Shown here: positions 54,072 through 62,259 of the stretch, one piece after another
Position numbering within the stretch: position 1 is the first letter of the stretch
Layout: every line of letters starts with the position of its first letter
NCBI GenBank assembly: GCA_951800645.1
Contig: CATOIK010000003.1
Coordinates: 62,001 to 126,000, forward strand
DNA length: 64,000 bases
DNA from: an uncultured Eubacteriales bacterium
Lineage (GTDB): Bacteria > Bacillota > Clostridia > Lachnospirales > Lachnospiraceae
Reading direction: 5' to 3'
Translations under genes and position numbers: made by a program
Notes under the pieces: generated by a model
The model's database searches: none
What the model was told of the DNA's origin: nothing
What the model saw: the letters and a program-made list of their open reading frames with translations, nothing else

Positions 54072-54230
54072 TCATTTCTCTCTGGTGTTTTCCTGCCTTT
54101 CTCCCCTGCCCCGGCTCCACTTCTGTTTCCGGCTCTCTGCTGTCTCCTCTGCAAACCGTTTCTTTCCGGCCTCGCAGGCTTCATCAATCTCGTACACGGC
54201 ATTGCCATCTATAATCAATCGGGTACTCAT
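54072..54230 (-). CDS. hypothetical 52-residue charged protein
   Basis: ATG at 54228-54230 with a full AGGAGGAG site 7 bases upstream; stop TGA at 54072-54074, then the shared hairpin terminator. Reads MSTRLIIDGNAVYEIDEACE, then a Lys/Arg/Glu-rich helix (GKKRFAEETAESRKQKWSRG) and a polar tail. I do not recognise the family. Convergent with the Cys-rich gene and divergent from the next gene. CATAAGATG, the same sequence as in the Cys-rich gene promoter, lies 22 bases before its start (54252-54260, minus strand). Confidence 0.65.
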   Translation of the reverse strand: MSTRLIIDGNAVYEIDEACEAGKKRFAEETAESRKQKWSRGRGERQENTREK

Positions 54231-54251
54231 AATATTCTCCTCCTGTACTTA

Positions 54252-54295
54252 CATCTTATGCTTCCGCATGTTTCTGGGAAACGGTGCATATATTG
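54252..54295. promoter_or_regulatory. divergent sporulation-type -10 candidates
   Basis: Minus strand CATAAGATG (54252-54260) faces the 52-residue gene; plus strand CATATATTG (54287-54295) faces the 111-residue gene. Both fit CATANNNTR. No matching AC element at exactly 16-17 bases was found for either, so the evidence is partial. Confidence 0.3.
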
Positions 54296-54323
54296 TTTCA
54301 AAGCAGAAAAGGATTGTCTCTCT

Positions 54324-54659
54324 ATGAATGAAGAAAAAACACCAAATATTCAGATGACAGAATTTGATTCCATGGTGGCAGAGCCCAGGCTACAGATGAT
54401 CAAGGCGGCCATCCCCTACCTTCCCCTGCCTCAGCAGCGGCTCATGTCCATAATGGTAAAAATGCAGGAATTAAACCATATTCGTTCCCTGTATGCAGAA
54501 GGAGAACTGTCGGCCATGGGCCTGTCATCAGGTTCCCGCCAGACCTCTTTTGTAGAAATCATCCAGGCTATGAAACCTTACGCAGGCCCAAAAGAGCGTG
54601 AAATGATTGAGATGTTTGAAAATCTCCAGATCATGCTTCAGGCCATGCAGACCACATAA
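54324..54659 (+). CDS. hypothetical helical protein, 111 residues
   Basis: Start at ATG 54324-54326 (MNEEKTPNIQMTEFDS); AAAAGGA is about 11 bases upstream, and the frame upstream has no better site. No signal peptide or membrane segment; largely helical with many Met (PQQRLMSIMVKMQELNH; MIEMFENLQIMLQAMQ). I do not recognise the family. The phrase EPRLQMIKAAIPYL resembles DPRLQQMDPEKLQYI in the next gene. The stop is 14 bases before the next start, so the two are an operon. Confidence 0.7.
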   Translation: MNEEKTPNIQMTEFDSMVAEPRLQMIKAAIPYLPLPQQRLMSIMVKMQELNHIRSLYAEGELSAMGLSSGSRQTSFVEIIQAMKPYAGPKEREMIEMFENLQIMLQAMQTT

Positions 54660-54673
54660 TTTCAGGAGGAGCC

Positions 54674-54961
54674 ATGAATTTTGAACAGTTAAAAAAAGAC
54701 CCCCGTTTACAGCAGATGGATCCGGAAAAGCTTCAGTATATTACCGGTTTCGCCGAGCGCATCTCCACCATGCCCAAGGAGCAGATTCTTCCTGCCTTCT
54801 TAAACCTGCAGATGGACGCTTCCAATAAGCACATCCGCTTTTCCGACGCTGAGACAGAGGTTCTGGTGTCCATTCTAAGCTCCGGCATGACGCCGGCGGA
54901 AAAAAAGAAGCTGGAAACCCTTCGCATGTTAGCTAAAAAACTGGCTGCCAGGTCTTCCTGA
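54674..54961 (+). CDS. hypothetical helical protein, 95 residues
   Basis: ATG with AGGAG 7 bases upstream. Soluble, helical, with no cysteine: MNFEQLKKDPRLQQMDPEKL at the start, a middle SDAETEVLVSILSSGMTPAE and a Lys-rich C-terminus (KLETLRMLAKKLAARSS). Unknown family. It shares the PRLQxM phrase with the preceding protein, and its tail overlaps the terminator hairpin. Confidence 0.75.
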   Translation: MNFEQLKKDPRLQQMDPEKLQYITGFAERISTMPKEQILPAFLNLQMDASNKHIRFSDAETEVLVSILSSGMTPAEKKKLETLRMLAKKLAARSS

Positions 54962-54974
54962 CAGCCAGTTTTCC
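54938..54974 (+). terminator. terminator after the two helical genes
   Basis: ACTGGCTG (54940-54947) pairs with CAGCCAGT (54962-54969), flanked by an A-run before and TTTT after, so it can act in both directions. The stop codon of the 95-residue gene lies in the loop. Confidence 0.7.
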
Positions 54975-54998
54975 ATGCTGCTGTTTCTGCACTCTTGT

Positions 54999-55814
54999 TT
55001 ACTCCAGTACAGCCCCGGTAACTTCCGGCAAAATTACAATCTTTGCCGCTCCGTCCAGCTGCCGTGCCAGGGGCTTCATATTTGCCTCCGGAATGGCAAT
55101 ACAGCCTTCCGTCCAGGTCTTCCAATCGTGATAGCAGTGCAGGAATATGGCAGAGCCTTTTCCCGGCGTCCGCTCCTGGGTGTTGTAGTTAAGAGCCAGA
55201 CTGTAACGATACTGCGGCACTACGCTCATCAGATGCTCTGCAGACTTCCAGTCTTTTTCCACCTGTCTGGTGCTCACCATCTGATTGTAGTAGATGCTGT
55301 CAGAATCATCTACCCAGTAGTCATACTGGTCCAGCTGCTTATAAGGCAGCTTCGCCCCCGGATTTTCCAGGGTTCCGAAAGCCTGGATAAAGCTGTAGGT
55401 GCCAACCGGCGTCCGCCGGTCTCCCTCCCGCTTATCCACAGACATGCCGTTATGGCCGCAGTAGCCGTCTACTACAAATTCTTCGTTCCAGTCAGCCGAG
55501 TTTTCCCTGTTTTTTACATAGTACCCCAGCTTCACCTGGGAGCTGTCCATGCCGTTTCCAACTACCACCACCAGCTGTTCTACAGCCGGATCCTTTGCCG
55601 CATCCAATTCCTCCAGCCGGATTCCAAGTCCATTTAAAGCTGCCATTTCCGCTTCCTCCTGTGTACTCTGAACCGCCGCCGGCTCCGCCTGTCTTTTGGC
55701 TCCCTGCCCAGATACAATGACCGGAGATGAAGCTGCAAATGCTGCCATTCCCCAGACTGCAAGGCTGCCAAAAGCCAGGACAAAAGCTGCTGCCTTCTTT
55801 CCGAATTTTCTCAT
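54999..55814 (-). CDS. L,D-transpeptidase family protein (YkuD-like), secreted
   Basis: 271 residues. Sec signal peptide (KKAAAFVLAFGSLAVWGMAA, cleavage probably after AFA near residue 28). Catalytic region FLHCYHDWKTWTEGCIAIPE (about 225-245), with the Cys of GCIAIP as nucleophile and an upstream His, as in murein L,D-transpeptidases. It may form 3-3 cross-links or act on another envelope peptide; this branch (with TPVGTYSFIQAFG) is often only called L,D-transpeptidase family. Downstream of leuS by 12 bases, so possibly co-transcribed. Convergent with the small-gene cluster. Confidence 0.85.
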   Translation of the reverse strand: MRKFGKKAAAFVLAFGSLAVWGMAAFAASSPVIVSGQGAKRQAEPAAVQSTQEEAEMAALNGLGIRLEELDAAKDPAVEQLVVVVGNGMDSSQVKLGYYVKNRENSADWNEEFVVDGYCGHNGMSVDKREGDRRTPVGTYSFIQAFGTLENPGAKLPYKQLDQYDYWVDDSDSIYYNQMVSTRQVEKDWKSAEHLMSVVPQYRYSLALNYNTQERTPGKGSAIFLHCYHDWKTWTEGCIAIPEANMKPLARQLDGAAKIVILPEVTGAVLE

Positions 55815-55826
55815 GCAATTCCTCTC

Positions 55827-58238
55827 TTACCTGCAAACGATGTTGATAATCCGTCCCGGAACATAAATCTCTTTTACAATAGCTCCGGTAATCTTATCTG
55901 CTACGGCTGCCTTACCTGCTGCAATGGCGTCCTCCCTGGACACATCTGCCGGCAGGGACACAACGCCGCGGGCCTTACCGTTTACCTGCACGCCGATTTC
56001 AATCTCATCGTCCTTCATTTCATCCTCGTTCCACTCCGGCCACTGAGCATGGAATACGGTGTCTGTGCCGCCCAGCTGCTGCCACAGCTCCTCGCTGATA
56101 TGAGGCGCAAAGGGAGCCAGAAGGATTACAAAGGTCTTTAAGGTCTCTTTATCGATGCCGCCGGTCTTCTTAGCCAGTTCAATAAACTTGTTATTGTACT
56201 CCATAAAGCCGGAAACTACAGTATTTAAGTTAAACTGATCAAAGCGCTGTTCAATGTCGTATACCAGCTTGTGACGCAGTCGAACCATCTCTTTCGTAGC
56301 CATAATATCTTTATCCAGGCTGTCCTGAATCAGGTTGTAGAACCGGCTTAAGAACCGGGAAACACCTTCGATGCCCCGCTCATCCCACTCTGCATCCAGC
56401 TCCGGCGGGCCTACAAACAGCTCGTACATTCTTAAAGCATCACAGCCATAATCCCGTACCAGGTCATCCGGGGAAACCACATTTCCTTTGGATTTACTCA
56501 TCTTGATGCCGTTCTTGCCGGTAATCATGCCCTGGTTAAACAGCTTCTTAAACGGCTCGTCAAAATCTACCACGCCGATGTCATGCAGGAACTTGGTGTA
56601 GAACCGGGAGTACAGAAGGTGCAGTACTGCATGCTCTACGCCGCCGATATACATGTCTACCGGCAGGTACTTGTCTGCCTTCTCTTTGGAAACCAGAGCT
56701 TCCTTGTTGTGGCTGTCCACATAGCGCAGGAAATACCAGGAAGAACCTGCCCACTGAGGCATGGTATTGGTCTCCCGTTTTGCCGGGCTTTTGCACACCG
56801 GACAGGTACAGTTTACCCACTCCTCAATATCTGCAAGGGGAGATTCGCCGGTGCCGGTAGGCTGATAGCTTTCTACTTCCGGTAAAGTCAGGGGAAGCTG
56901 GTCCTCCGGAACTGCCACATTGCCGCATTTCGGGCAGTGGATGATCGGGATAGGCTCGCCCCAGTAACGCTGTCTGGAGAATACCCAGTCCCGCAGCTTA
57001 TAATTAACAGTCTTTCTGCCCAGGCCTCTGGCCTCAATCATAGCCGGAGCTTCTTTTTTAAGCACAGCAGATTCCATGCCGTTCCACTCGCCGGAGTTAA
57101 TCATCACGCCGTTTGCCTCGGTGTAGGCCTCGGTCATATTCTCAATCTCCTTGCCGTCTCTGGCAATAACCTGGATAATCGGAATATCAAATTTCTTTGC
57201 GAAAGCAAAGTCACGGTCATCGTGAGCCGGAACGCACATGATAGCGCCGGTGCCGTAATCTGCCAGCACATAGTCAGAAAGCCAGATAGGCGTCTTTGCG
57301 CCGTTTAAGGGGTTGATCGCATAGGAACCGGTAAATACGCCGGTCTTCTCCTTATCCTGCATACGGTCTACATTGGAGCGCATGGAAGAATCAAAGATAT
57401 ACTTCTCCACTGCCTCTCTGGTCTCGTCCGTAGCCAGGCTCTTTGCCAGAGCATGCTCCGGAGCCAGTACCATAAAGGTAGCGCCGTGAAGCGTATCCGG
57501 TCTGGTGGTATAAACGGTGATCTTCTCATCCCTTCCCTCTACCGGGAAATCTACCTCTGCACCGTAGGAGCGGCCAATCCACTCGGTCTGCATCTTCTTT
57601 ACCTTCTCCGGCCAGTCCAGCTTATCCAAATCGTTTAAAAGCCGGTCTGCATAAGCGGTAATCTTAAGCATCCACTGACGCAGGTTTTTCTTGGTTACCG
57701 CAGTGCCGCAGCGCTCGCAGCAGCCGTTTACTACTTCCTCGTTGGCCAGGCCGGTCTTACAGGAAGGACACCAGTTGATGGGGAACTCTTTTTCGTAAGC
57801 CAGACCCTTCTTAAACATCTGTACAAAAATCCACTGGGTCCATTTATAAAATTCCGGATCCGTAGTATTTACTTCCATATCCCAGTCGTAAATGGCTGCG
57901 ATTTCACTGATCTGACGCTTGAAGTTTTTAATGTTCTCCTCTGTGGATTTTGCCGGATGAACCCCCATCTTGATGGCATAGTTCTCTGCCGGCAGACCAA
58001 AGGCGTCCCAGCCCATGGGATGGATGACATAGTGGCCCTTTAACATCTGGTAACGGCTCCATACATCAGAGATAACATAGCCTCTCCAGTGGCCTACATG
58101 GATTCCGCTGCCGGACGGATATGGGAACATATCCAGACAGTAGTATTTCGGCTTCTTGCCGTCATTTACATTGATGGGATGTTTTTCCCAGTTTTCGCGC
58201 CACTTCTTTTCAATAGCGCTGTGGTTGTAGTTTGCCAT
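55827..58238 (-). CDS. leuS: leucyl-tRNA synthetase
   Basis: 803 residues, class I synthetase. HIGH motif as HVGH in SGIHVGHWRGY (about 44-54), editing domain (TTRPDTLHGATFMVLAPEH, about 250), zinc-like cysteines (CPSCKTGLANEEVVNGCCERC), KMSKS in GIKMSKSKGNVVSPDD (about 578), and a C-terminal anticodon-binding domain ending VPGRIINIVCR. AGGAGG ribosome site. Expression is under a leucine T-box. Confidence 0.98.
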   Translation of the reverse strand: MANYNHSAIEKKWRENWEKHPINVNDGKKPKYYCLDMFPYPSGSGIHVGHWRGYVISDVWSRYQMLKGHYVIHPMGWDAFGLPAENYAIKMGVHPAKSTEENIKNFKRQISEIAAIYDWDMEVNTTDPEFYKWTQWIFVQMFKKGLAYEKEFPINWCPSCKTGLANEEVVNGCCERCGTAVTKKNLRQWMLKITAYADRLLNDLDKLDWPEKVKKMQTEWIGRSYGAEVDFPVEGRDEKITVYTTRPDTLHGATFMVLAPEHALAKSLATDETREAVEKYIFDSSMRSNVDRMQDKEKTGVFTGSYAINPLNGAKTPIWLSDYVLADYGTGAIMCVPAHDDRDFAFAKKFDIPIIQVIARDGKEIENMTEAYTEANGVMINSGEWNGMESAVLKKEAPAMIEARGLGRKTVNYKLRDWVFSRQRYWGEPIPIIHCPKCGNVAVPEDQLPLTLPEVESYQPTGTGESPLADIEEWVNCTCPVCKSPAKRETNTMPQWAGSSWYFLRYVDSHNKEALVSKEKADKYLPVDMYIGGVEHAVLHLLYSRFYTKFLHDIGVVDFDEPFKKLFNQGMITGKNGIKMSKSKGNVVSPDDLVRDYGCDALRMYELFVGPPELDAEWDERGIEGVSRFLSRFYNLIQDSLDKDIMATKEMVRLRHKLVYDIEQRFDQFNLNTVVSGFMEYNNKFIELAKKTGGIDKETLKTFVILLAPFAPHISEELWQQLGGTDTVFHAQWPEWNEDEMKDDEIEIGVQVNGKARGVVSLPADVSREDAIAAGKAAVADKITGAIVKEIYVPGRIINIVCR

Positions 58239-58252
58239 GATTTTTTCCTCCT

Positions 58253-58560
58253 AAAAAGCCCTGCGTCCCCGGGCTTATTTCCCAGAGACGCAGGGCTATA
58301 CATTTACCTCTGCGCGGTACCACTCTGATTCACACATGTGCCGTGTGCTCTTATGGGTCTGCTAGTTTTAACAAACCGCTTCTCCTGTAACGGGGAGAGC
58401 CCGTCCTGCACTACTAAGAACAGCAGAGATTCTGCCTGTACCGTTCGCCCGGCTGCTCCGGGACCAGTTCAGCTGCCTTCCATCTCCGCCTTGCACCACC
58501 CGGCGGCTCTCTGTCCGTGTCTGTACAGCCTACTTCCTTCCCATCACTGCATTTACGCTG
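58253..58560 (-). promoter_or_regulatory. leucine-specific T-box riboswitch of leuS
   Basis: Minus-strand leader. The T-box sequence AGAGTGGTACCGCGC lies at 58312-58326. The terminator stem AGCCCTGCGTC/GACGCAGGGCT followed by TTTTT is at 58253-58297; the antiterminator would pair across the T-box region. A Stem I region with the GTGGTGCAAGGCGG distal part precedes the specifier loop candidate CTG (Leu), followed by A, at 58470-58472. Uncharged tRNA-Leu would stabilise the antiterminator and switch leuS on. T-box and terminator are certain; the exact specifier is inferred. Confidence 0.92.
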
Positions 58561-58566
58561 ATTCTT

Positions 58567-58595
58567 AATGTATCACAATCATGAGCCGGTGTCAA
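58567..58595 (-). promoter_or_regulatory. leuS promoter
   Basis: Minus strand: -35 TTGACA (58590-58595), 17-base spacer, -10 TACATT (58567-58572). Leader about 320 bases, as needed for the T-box. It starts only 15 bases from the end of the ABC ATPase gene. Confidence 0.8.
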
Positions 58596-58609
58596 GATTC
58601 TTCTGCCGC

Positions 58610-59572
58610 CTAGTACAAATGGCACATTACCTTATGACCCGGCGCTGCCTCCCGCTCCTCAGGCATTTGCTGGCGGCAGATGTCCATTGCGTGGGGACAG
58701 CGGGTTGCAAAGGGACATCCGCTTCTGGATACCTCCGAAATTTTTCCAATTCCCTGATAGAGCGCATTCTTGTCTTCCATTATCACAGGCTTGGGCACTG
58801 CTGCCATCAGCACCTTGGAATAAGGATGAAGGGCATTTTTAAAGAACTCTCTGGTCTCTGCCAGCTCCACAATGCGGCCTGCATACATCACTCCTACCCG
58901 GTCGCTGATAAACCGGATAACTGACAAATCGTGAGAGATAAAAAGGTAGGACAGCTTCCGCTCCTCCTTCAGCCGTTTCATCAGGTTCAGCACCTGAGCC
59001 TGCACCGACACATCCAGTGCAGATACCGGCTCGTCGCAGACCACAAACTCCGGCGATACGGAAATGGCCTTTGCAATTCCAATTCTCTGCCGCTGTCCGC
59101 CGGAAAACTCGTGAGGATATTTCTTCTTATACATGGGAGAGAAGCCTACTTCCTCCATGATAGTGTCGATCTTGTCATCCAGCTCCCCTTTGCCGATGCC
59201 CGGATTGTGTAGTAGAATAGGCTCTGCCAGAGACCGTTCCACTGTCCACCTGGGGTCCAGACAGGAGTTGGCGTTCTGGAACACCATCTGCATTTTCTGA
59301 CGGTAGGGCCGCATCTCGTCCTCGCTTAAATCCAGGATGTTGGTTCCCCGAAACAGCACCTCTCCTGCAGTAGGCTCATGAAGCCGCAGCACCGCCCGCC
59401 CGGTGGTGGACTTGCCGCAGCCGGACTCTCCCACAATGCCCAGGGTCTCCTGCTCATCTACATGAAAGGAAATGTCATTGACTGCCTTTACTGTCTCCGG
59501 AGTGCCGCCGAAAATTCTCTTTTTATTGATGTAAAACTTGCTTAAATGCTTTACTTCCAGTAATGTGCTCAT
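58610..59572 (-). CDS. oligopeptide/dipeptide ABC transporter ATP-binding protein (OppF/DppF type)
   Basis: 320 residues from ATG 59570-59572 (MSTLLEVKHLSK), with GGAGG 9 bases upstream; overlaps the previous gene by 4 bases. Walker A GIVGESGCGKSTT, signature FSGGQRQRIGIAKA, Walker B FVVCDEPVSALDVS, and the OppF-type C-terminus with Cys-rich SGCPFATRCPHAMDIC (iron-sulfur or metal-like motif of this family). Energises the importer with the D subunit. Confidence 0.94.
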   Translation of the reverse strand: MSTLLEVKHLSKFYINKKRIFGGTPETVKAVNDISFHVDEQETLGIVGESGCGKSTTGRAVLRLHEPTAGEVLFRGTNILDLSEDEMRPYRQKMQMVFQNANSCLDPRWTVERSLAEPILLHNPGIGKGELDDKIDTIMEEVGFSPMYKKKYPHEFSGGQRQRIGIAKAISVSPEFVVCDEPVSALDVSVQAQVLNLMKRLKEERKLSYLFISHDLSVIRFISDRVGVMYAGRIVELAETREFFKNALHPYSKVLMAAVPKPVIMEDKNALYQGIGKISEVSRSGCPFATRCPHAMDICRQQMPEEREAAPGHKVMCHLY

Positions 59573-60543
59573 TTCCCGCCCTCCAGTACATACCAGCACC
59601 GGCAGCTATGGCCCTCAGAAACGGGCTCCAACTGCGGCATGCTGTGTCTGCATTTTTCCATACATTTGGAACACCGGGGCGCAAAAGAACAGCCCTCAAT
59701 CTTCTCCGTCACAGCAGGAACCATGCCCGGTATGGTATTTAACAGTTCTTCGTCCTCATCCAGCTTGGGAATACATCCCAACAGCCCTTTCGTATAGAAG
59801 TGTCTGGGATTTTCAAACAGCTCCTTCACCGGCGCTGTCTCCACGATCTGACCGAAATACATTACTGCAACCCGGTCGCAGATCTGGGCCACTACCCCTA
59901 AGTTATGGGTGATCAGGATAATGGAAGTATCGTACTTTTCTTTCAGCTCATTCATCAGCTTTAAGATCTGGGCCTGAATGGTCACATCCAGGGCTGTGGT
60001 AGGCTCGTCGGCAATCAGGATCCGGGGATTGCAGGATAAACTCATAGCGATCATGACCCGCTGCAGCATACCGCCAGAAAGCTGAAAGGGATAGGATTTC
60101 ACGATCCGCTCCGGCCGCTCAATGCCCATGTCCGTCAAAAGCTTTACTGCACGGGCCAGTGCCTCTTTCCTGGAGATTTTCATGTGCGGCAGCATCATCT
60201 CCACCATCTGGTTTCCGATGGTGAAAAGAGGATTTAAGGCTGTCATAGGCTCCTGAAAAATCATGGAAATCTTTCCGCCCCGCAGCGCCCGTTTTTCCGC
60301 CTCCGGCAGATGAAGAATGTCTCTGCCTTCAAAAATGGCCTGGCCCTGGGACACCCGTACCTTGGGTCCTAACAGGCCCGTAAGGGAAAGGGATGTCAGG
60401 CTCTTTCCGCAGCCTGACTCTCCCACCAGTCCTAAGGTCTCTCCCTTCTGAAGTTCAAAGTCCACCCCATTTACAGCCTCAAAAGTGCCGTAATCCATTT
60501 TTATCTCTGTATGCAAATTCTGTACCTTTAAAATCGGTTCCAT
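59569..60543 (-). CDS. oligopeptide/dipeptide ABC transporter ATP-binding protein (OppD/DppD type)
   Basis: 324 residues. Walker A GLVGESGCGKSLTS, signature LSGGMLQRVMIAMS (Met in place of Gln is common in this family), Walker B ILIADEPTTALDVT, and the C-terminal Cys motif CSFAPRCSKCMEKC. Ribosome site GAGG before ATG; 34 bases after the substrate-binding protein gene. First of the two ATPases of the operon. Confidence 0.94.
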   Translation of the reverse strand: MEPILKVQNLHTEIKMDYGTFEAVNGVDFELQKGETLGLVGESGCGKSLTSLSLTGLLGPKVRVSQGQAIFEGRDILHLPEAEKRALRGGKISMIFQEPMTALNPLFTIGNQMVEMMLPHMKISRKEALARAVKLLTDMGIERPERIVKSYPFQLSGGMLQRVMIAMSLSCNPRILIADEPTTALDVTIQAQILKLMNELKEKYDTSIILITHNLGVVAQICDRVAVMYFGQIVETAPVKELFENPRHFYTKGLLGCIPKLDEDEELLNTIPGMVPAVTEKIEGCSFAPRCSKCMEKCRHSMPQLEPVSEGHSCRCWYVLEGGK

Positions 60544-60577
60544 AGCCTACCTCAAATTTTTGTATAGTTGCTCCGGT

Positions 60578-62227
60578 CTATTTGGAAATCTCTGCAAAGC
60601 GAATGGATCCATCCGGATAGTATTTGTATCTGGACAGGTTCTTGTCCATAACGACAATGTTGGCCTTCTCGTATAACGGCGCCCAGGCCGCGTCTCCGGC
60701 TACAATCATCTGAGCTTCCTGGTAAAGGCTGTAGCGGTCCTCTAAATCATTGGAAGCCTCTGCTTCTTCCCAGATGGCATCAACCCGGTCGCTTTTGTAG
60801 GAGCCGTAGTTATACTCGCCCTTGGAATACAGGCAGTTTCCGAAGAAATAGCCCGGATCGTTTACAAAGGAAGAATAGGCGGAAATTGCCATGTCAAAGT
60901 TGTGGCTGCTGGTAGCCTCCAGATACTGGGGCCGCTCCATCTTTTCAATGTTGACGGTCACGCCAATCTTGGATAAAGCGTCCTGAACCAGAATGGCAGT
61001 ATCGGCGTTGTCCTGGTTTCCGCTGCTGACCAGCAGGTTTAACTCCAGGCCGGATGCATAGCCTGCTTCCTCAAGCAGCGCCCTGGCTTTTTCCAGATCC
61101 TGGGTGTAAACCCCTTCATCCGTATCTAAGTGTCCCGGCATTGCACTGGGGATAACATGATCAAGCTTTTTGGCATGGCCGCTTAACACATCGTTTACGA
61201 TGGAATCGTAAGGCATTGCGTAGTTGATGGCCTGGCGCACCTTTACATTACTCAGCGCCTCGTTTTCATTGTTTAAAGACAGATAGGTAATGGATACGCT
61301 TTCATAGGAACGGCAATCCAGATCCTCATTATCAGCCAGAGTAACCAAATCCTTCGGCGGAATTACCATGGCAATGTCTACATCGCCCTTGTCTGCCAGC
61401 AGCACCCGGTTGGAAGCCTCCGGAATAATCTTAACCAGAACCTTGTCCAGGTCTGCTTTCCCCTTCCAGTAGTCCTCTCTGGCATTTAAGACCGCCTCTG
61501 TGGTAGCCTCCCACTTTTCAATCTCAAATGCGCCGGAGCCTGCAGTAGCCGTTGTTAAATAGGCGTCGATTTCCTCGTCCGTCATACCCTCTAACTCTGC
61601 CGGGTTTAAGATGGAGAAAATGTGCATCTGCAGCAGGTTGAAGAAAATGGTGCAGGGCTTGTTTAAGTGGAAGATTATGGTTAAATCATCCACCTTTTCC
61701 ATGGTGTCGATGTTTGCCAGAGTGTATAAAAATCCGGTGTAATTGGAGTTCTTTACATGCTCAAAGGAAAAGATAACCGCATCTGCCGTTACTGGGTCTC
61801 CAGTTGCAAATTTGGCGTTCTCATCCAGGTGAATGGTATAGGTCATGCCGTCTTCAGACACTTTCCAGGATTTTGCCAGAGAAGGCTGAATGTCGCTGGT
61901 GTCAGCCACCTCGTAGCCTTCTGCGTTGGTGGTGCTGCCGTAGGTTACCAGCTGGTCATAGGCTGCGTTGATAAATACAGCGGAAGTAGCGTCAGTAGCC
62001 TGGCTGGGATTTAAAGTTCTTCCCCCCTCTGCAAAGGCTACGGTCAGGATCTTATCTCCTGCCTCTGCTTCGCCAGCAGCGGAGGTTTCTCCGTTTCCTG
62101 CTGTCTCAGAGCCTGCAGCAGCGTTTCCACTGTTGGCGTTAGCATTGGCGTTGGCATTGGCTCCGCATCCGGCCAGAGAAAGGGCCAGAACTGCTGAAAG
62201 TGCCATAGCTGTCAGTTTTCTTTTCAT
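60578..62227 (-). CDS. ABC transporter substrate-binding lipoprotein (SBP family 5, peptide type)
   Basis: 549 residues from ATG 62225-62227, with GGAGG 9 bases upstream. Lipoprotein signal MKRKLTAMALSAVLALSLAGC with the lipobox LAGC at residue 20 of the signal. A low-complexity linker (five Asn-Ala repeats, then Gly/Ser/Ala/Glu-rich) leads to the SBP_bac_5 domain (AFAEGGRTLNPSQATDATSA, about 75; YDQLVTYGSTTNAEG; DTAILVQDALSKIGVTVNIEKM). Binds peptides, nickel or similar ligands outside the membrane and delivers them to the permeases. Ligand class is not clear. Confidence 0.92.
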   Translation of the reverse strand: MKRKLTAMALSAVLALSLAGCGANANANANANSGNAAAGSETAGNGETSAAGEAEAGDKILTVAFAEGGRTLNPSQATDATSAVFINAAYDQLVTYGSTTNAEGYEVADTSDIQPSLAKSWKVSEDGMTYTIHLDENAKFATGDPVTADAVIFSFEHVKNSNYTGFLYTLANIDTMEKVDDLTIIFHLNKPCTIFFNLLQMHIFSILNPAELEGMTDEEIDAYLTTATAGSGAFEIEKWEATTEAVLNAREDYWKGKADLDKVLVKIIPEASNRVLLADKGDVDIAMVIPPKDLVTLADNEDLDCRSYESVSITYLSLNNENEALSNVKVRQAINYAMPYDSIVNDVLSGHAKKLDHVIPSAMPGHLDTDEGVYTQDLEKARALLEEAGYASGLELNLLVSSGNQDNADTAILVQDALSKIGVTVNIEKMERPQYLEATSSHNFDMAISAYSSFVNDPGYFFGNCLYSKGEYNYGSYKSDRVDAIWEEAEASNDLEDRYSLYQEAQMIVAGDAAWAPLYEKANIVVMDKNLSRYKYYPDGSIRFAEISK

Positions 62228-62259
62228 AAATATATTCCTCCATTTCATTTTTTACGATG

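Noticed and set aside
53951-54208. 85-codon minus-strand frame overlapping the Cys-rich gene
   Set aside because: It runs through the 12-bp terminator hairpin and lacks a ribosome site; the 52-residue frame at 54072-54230 has a full one.
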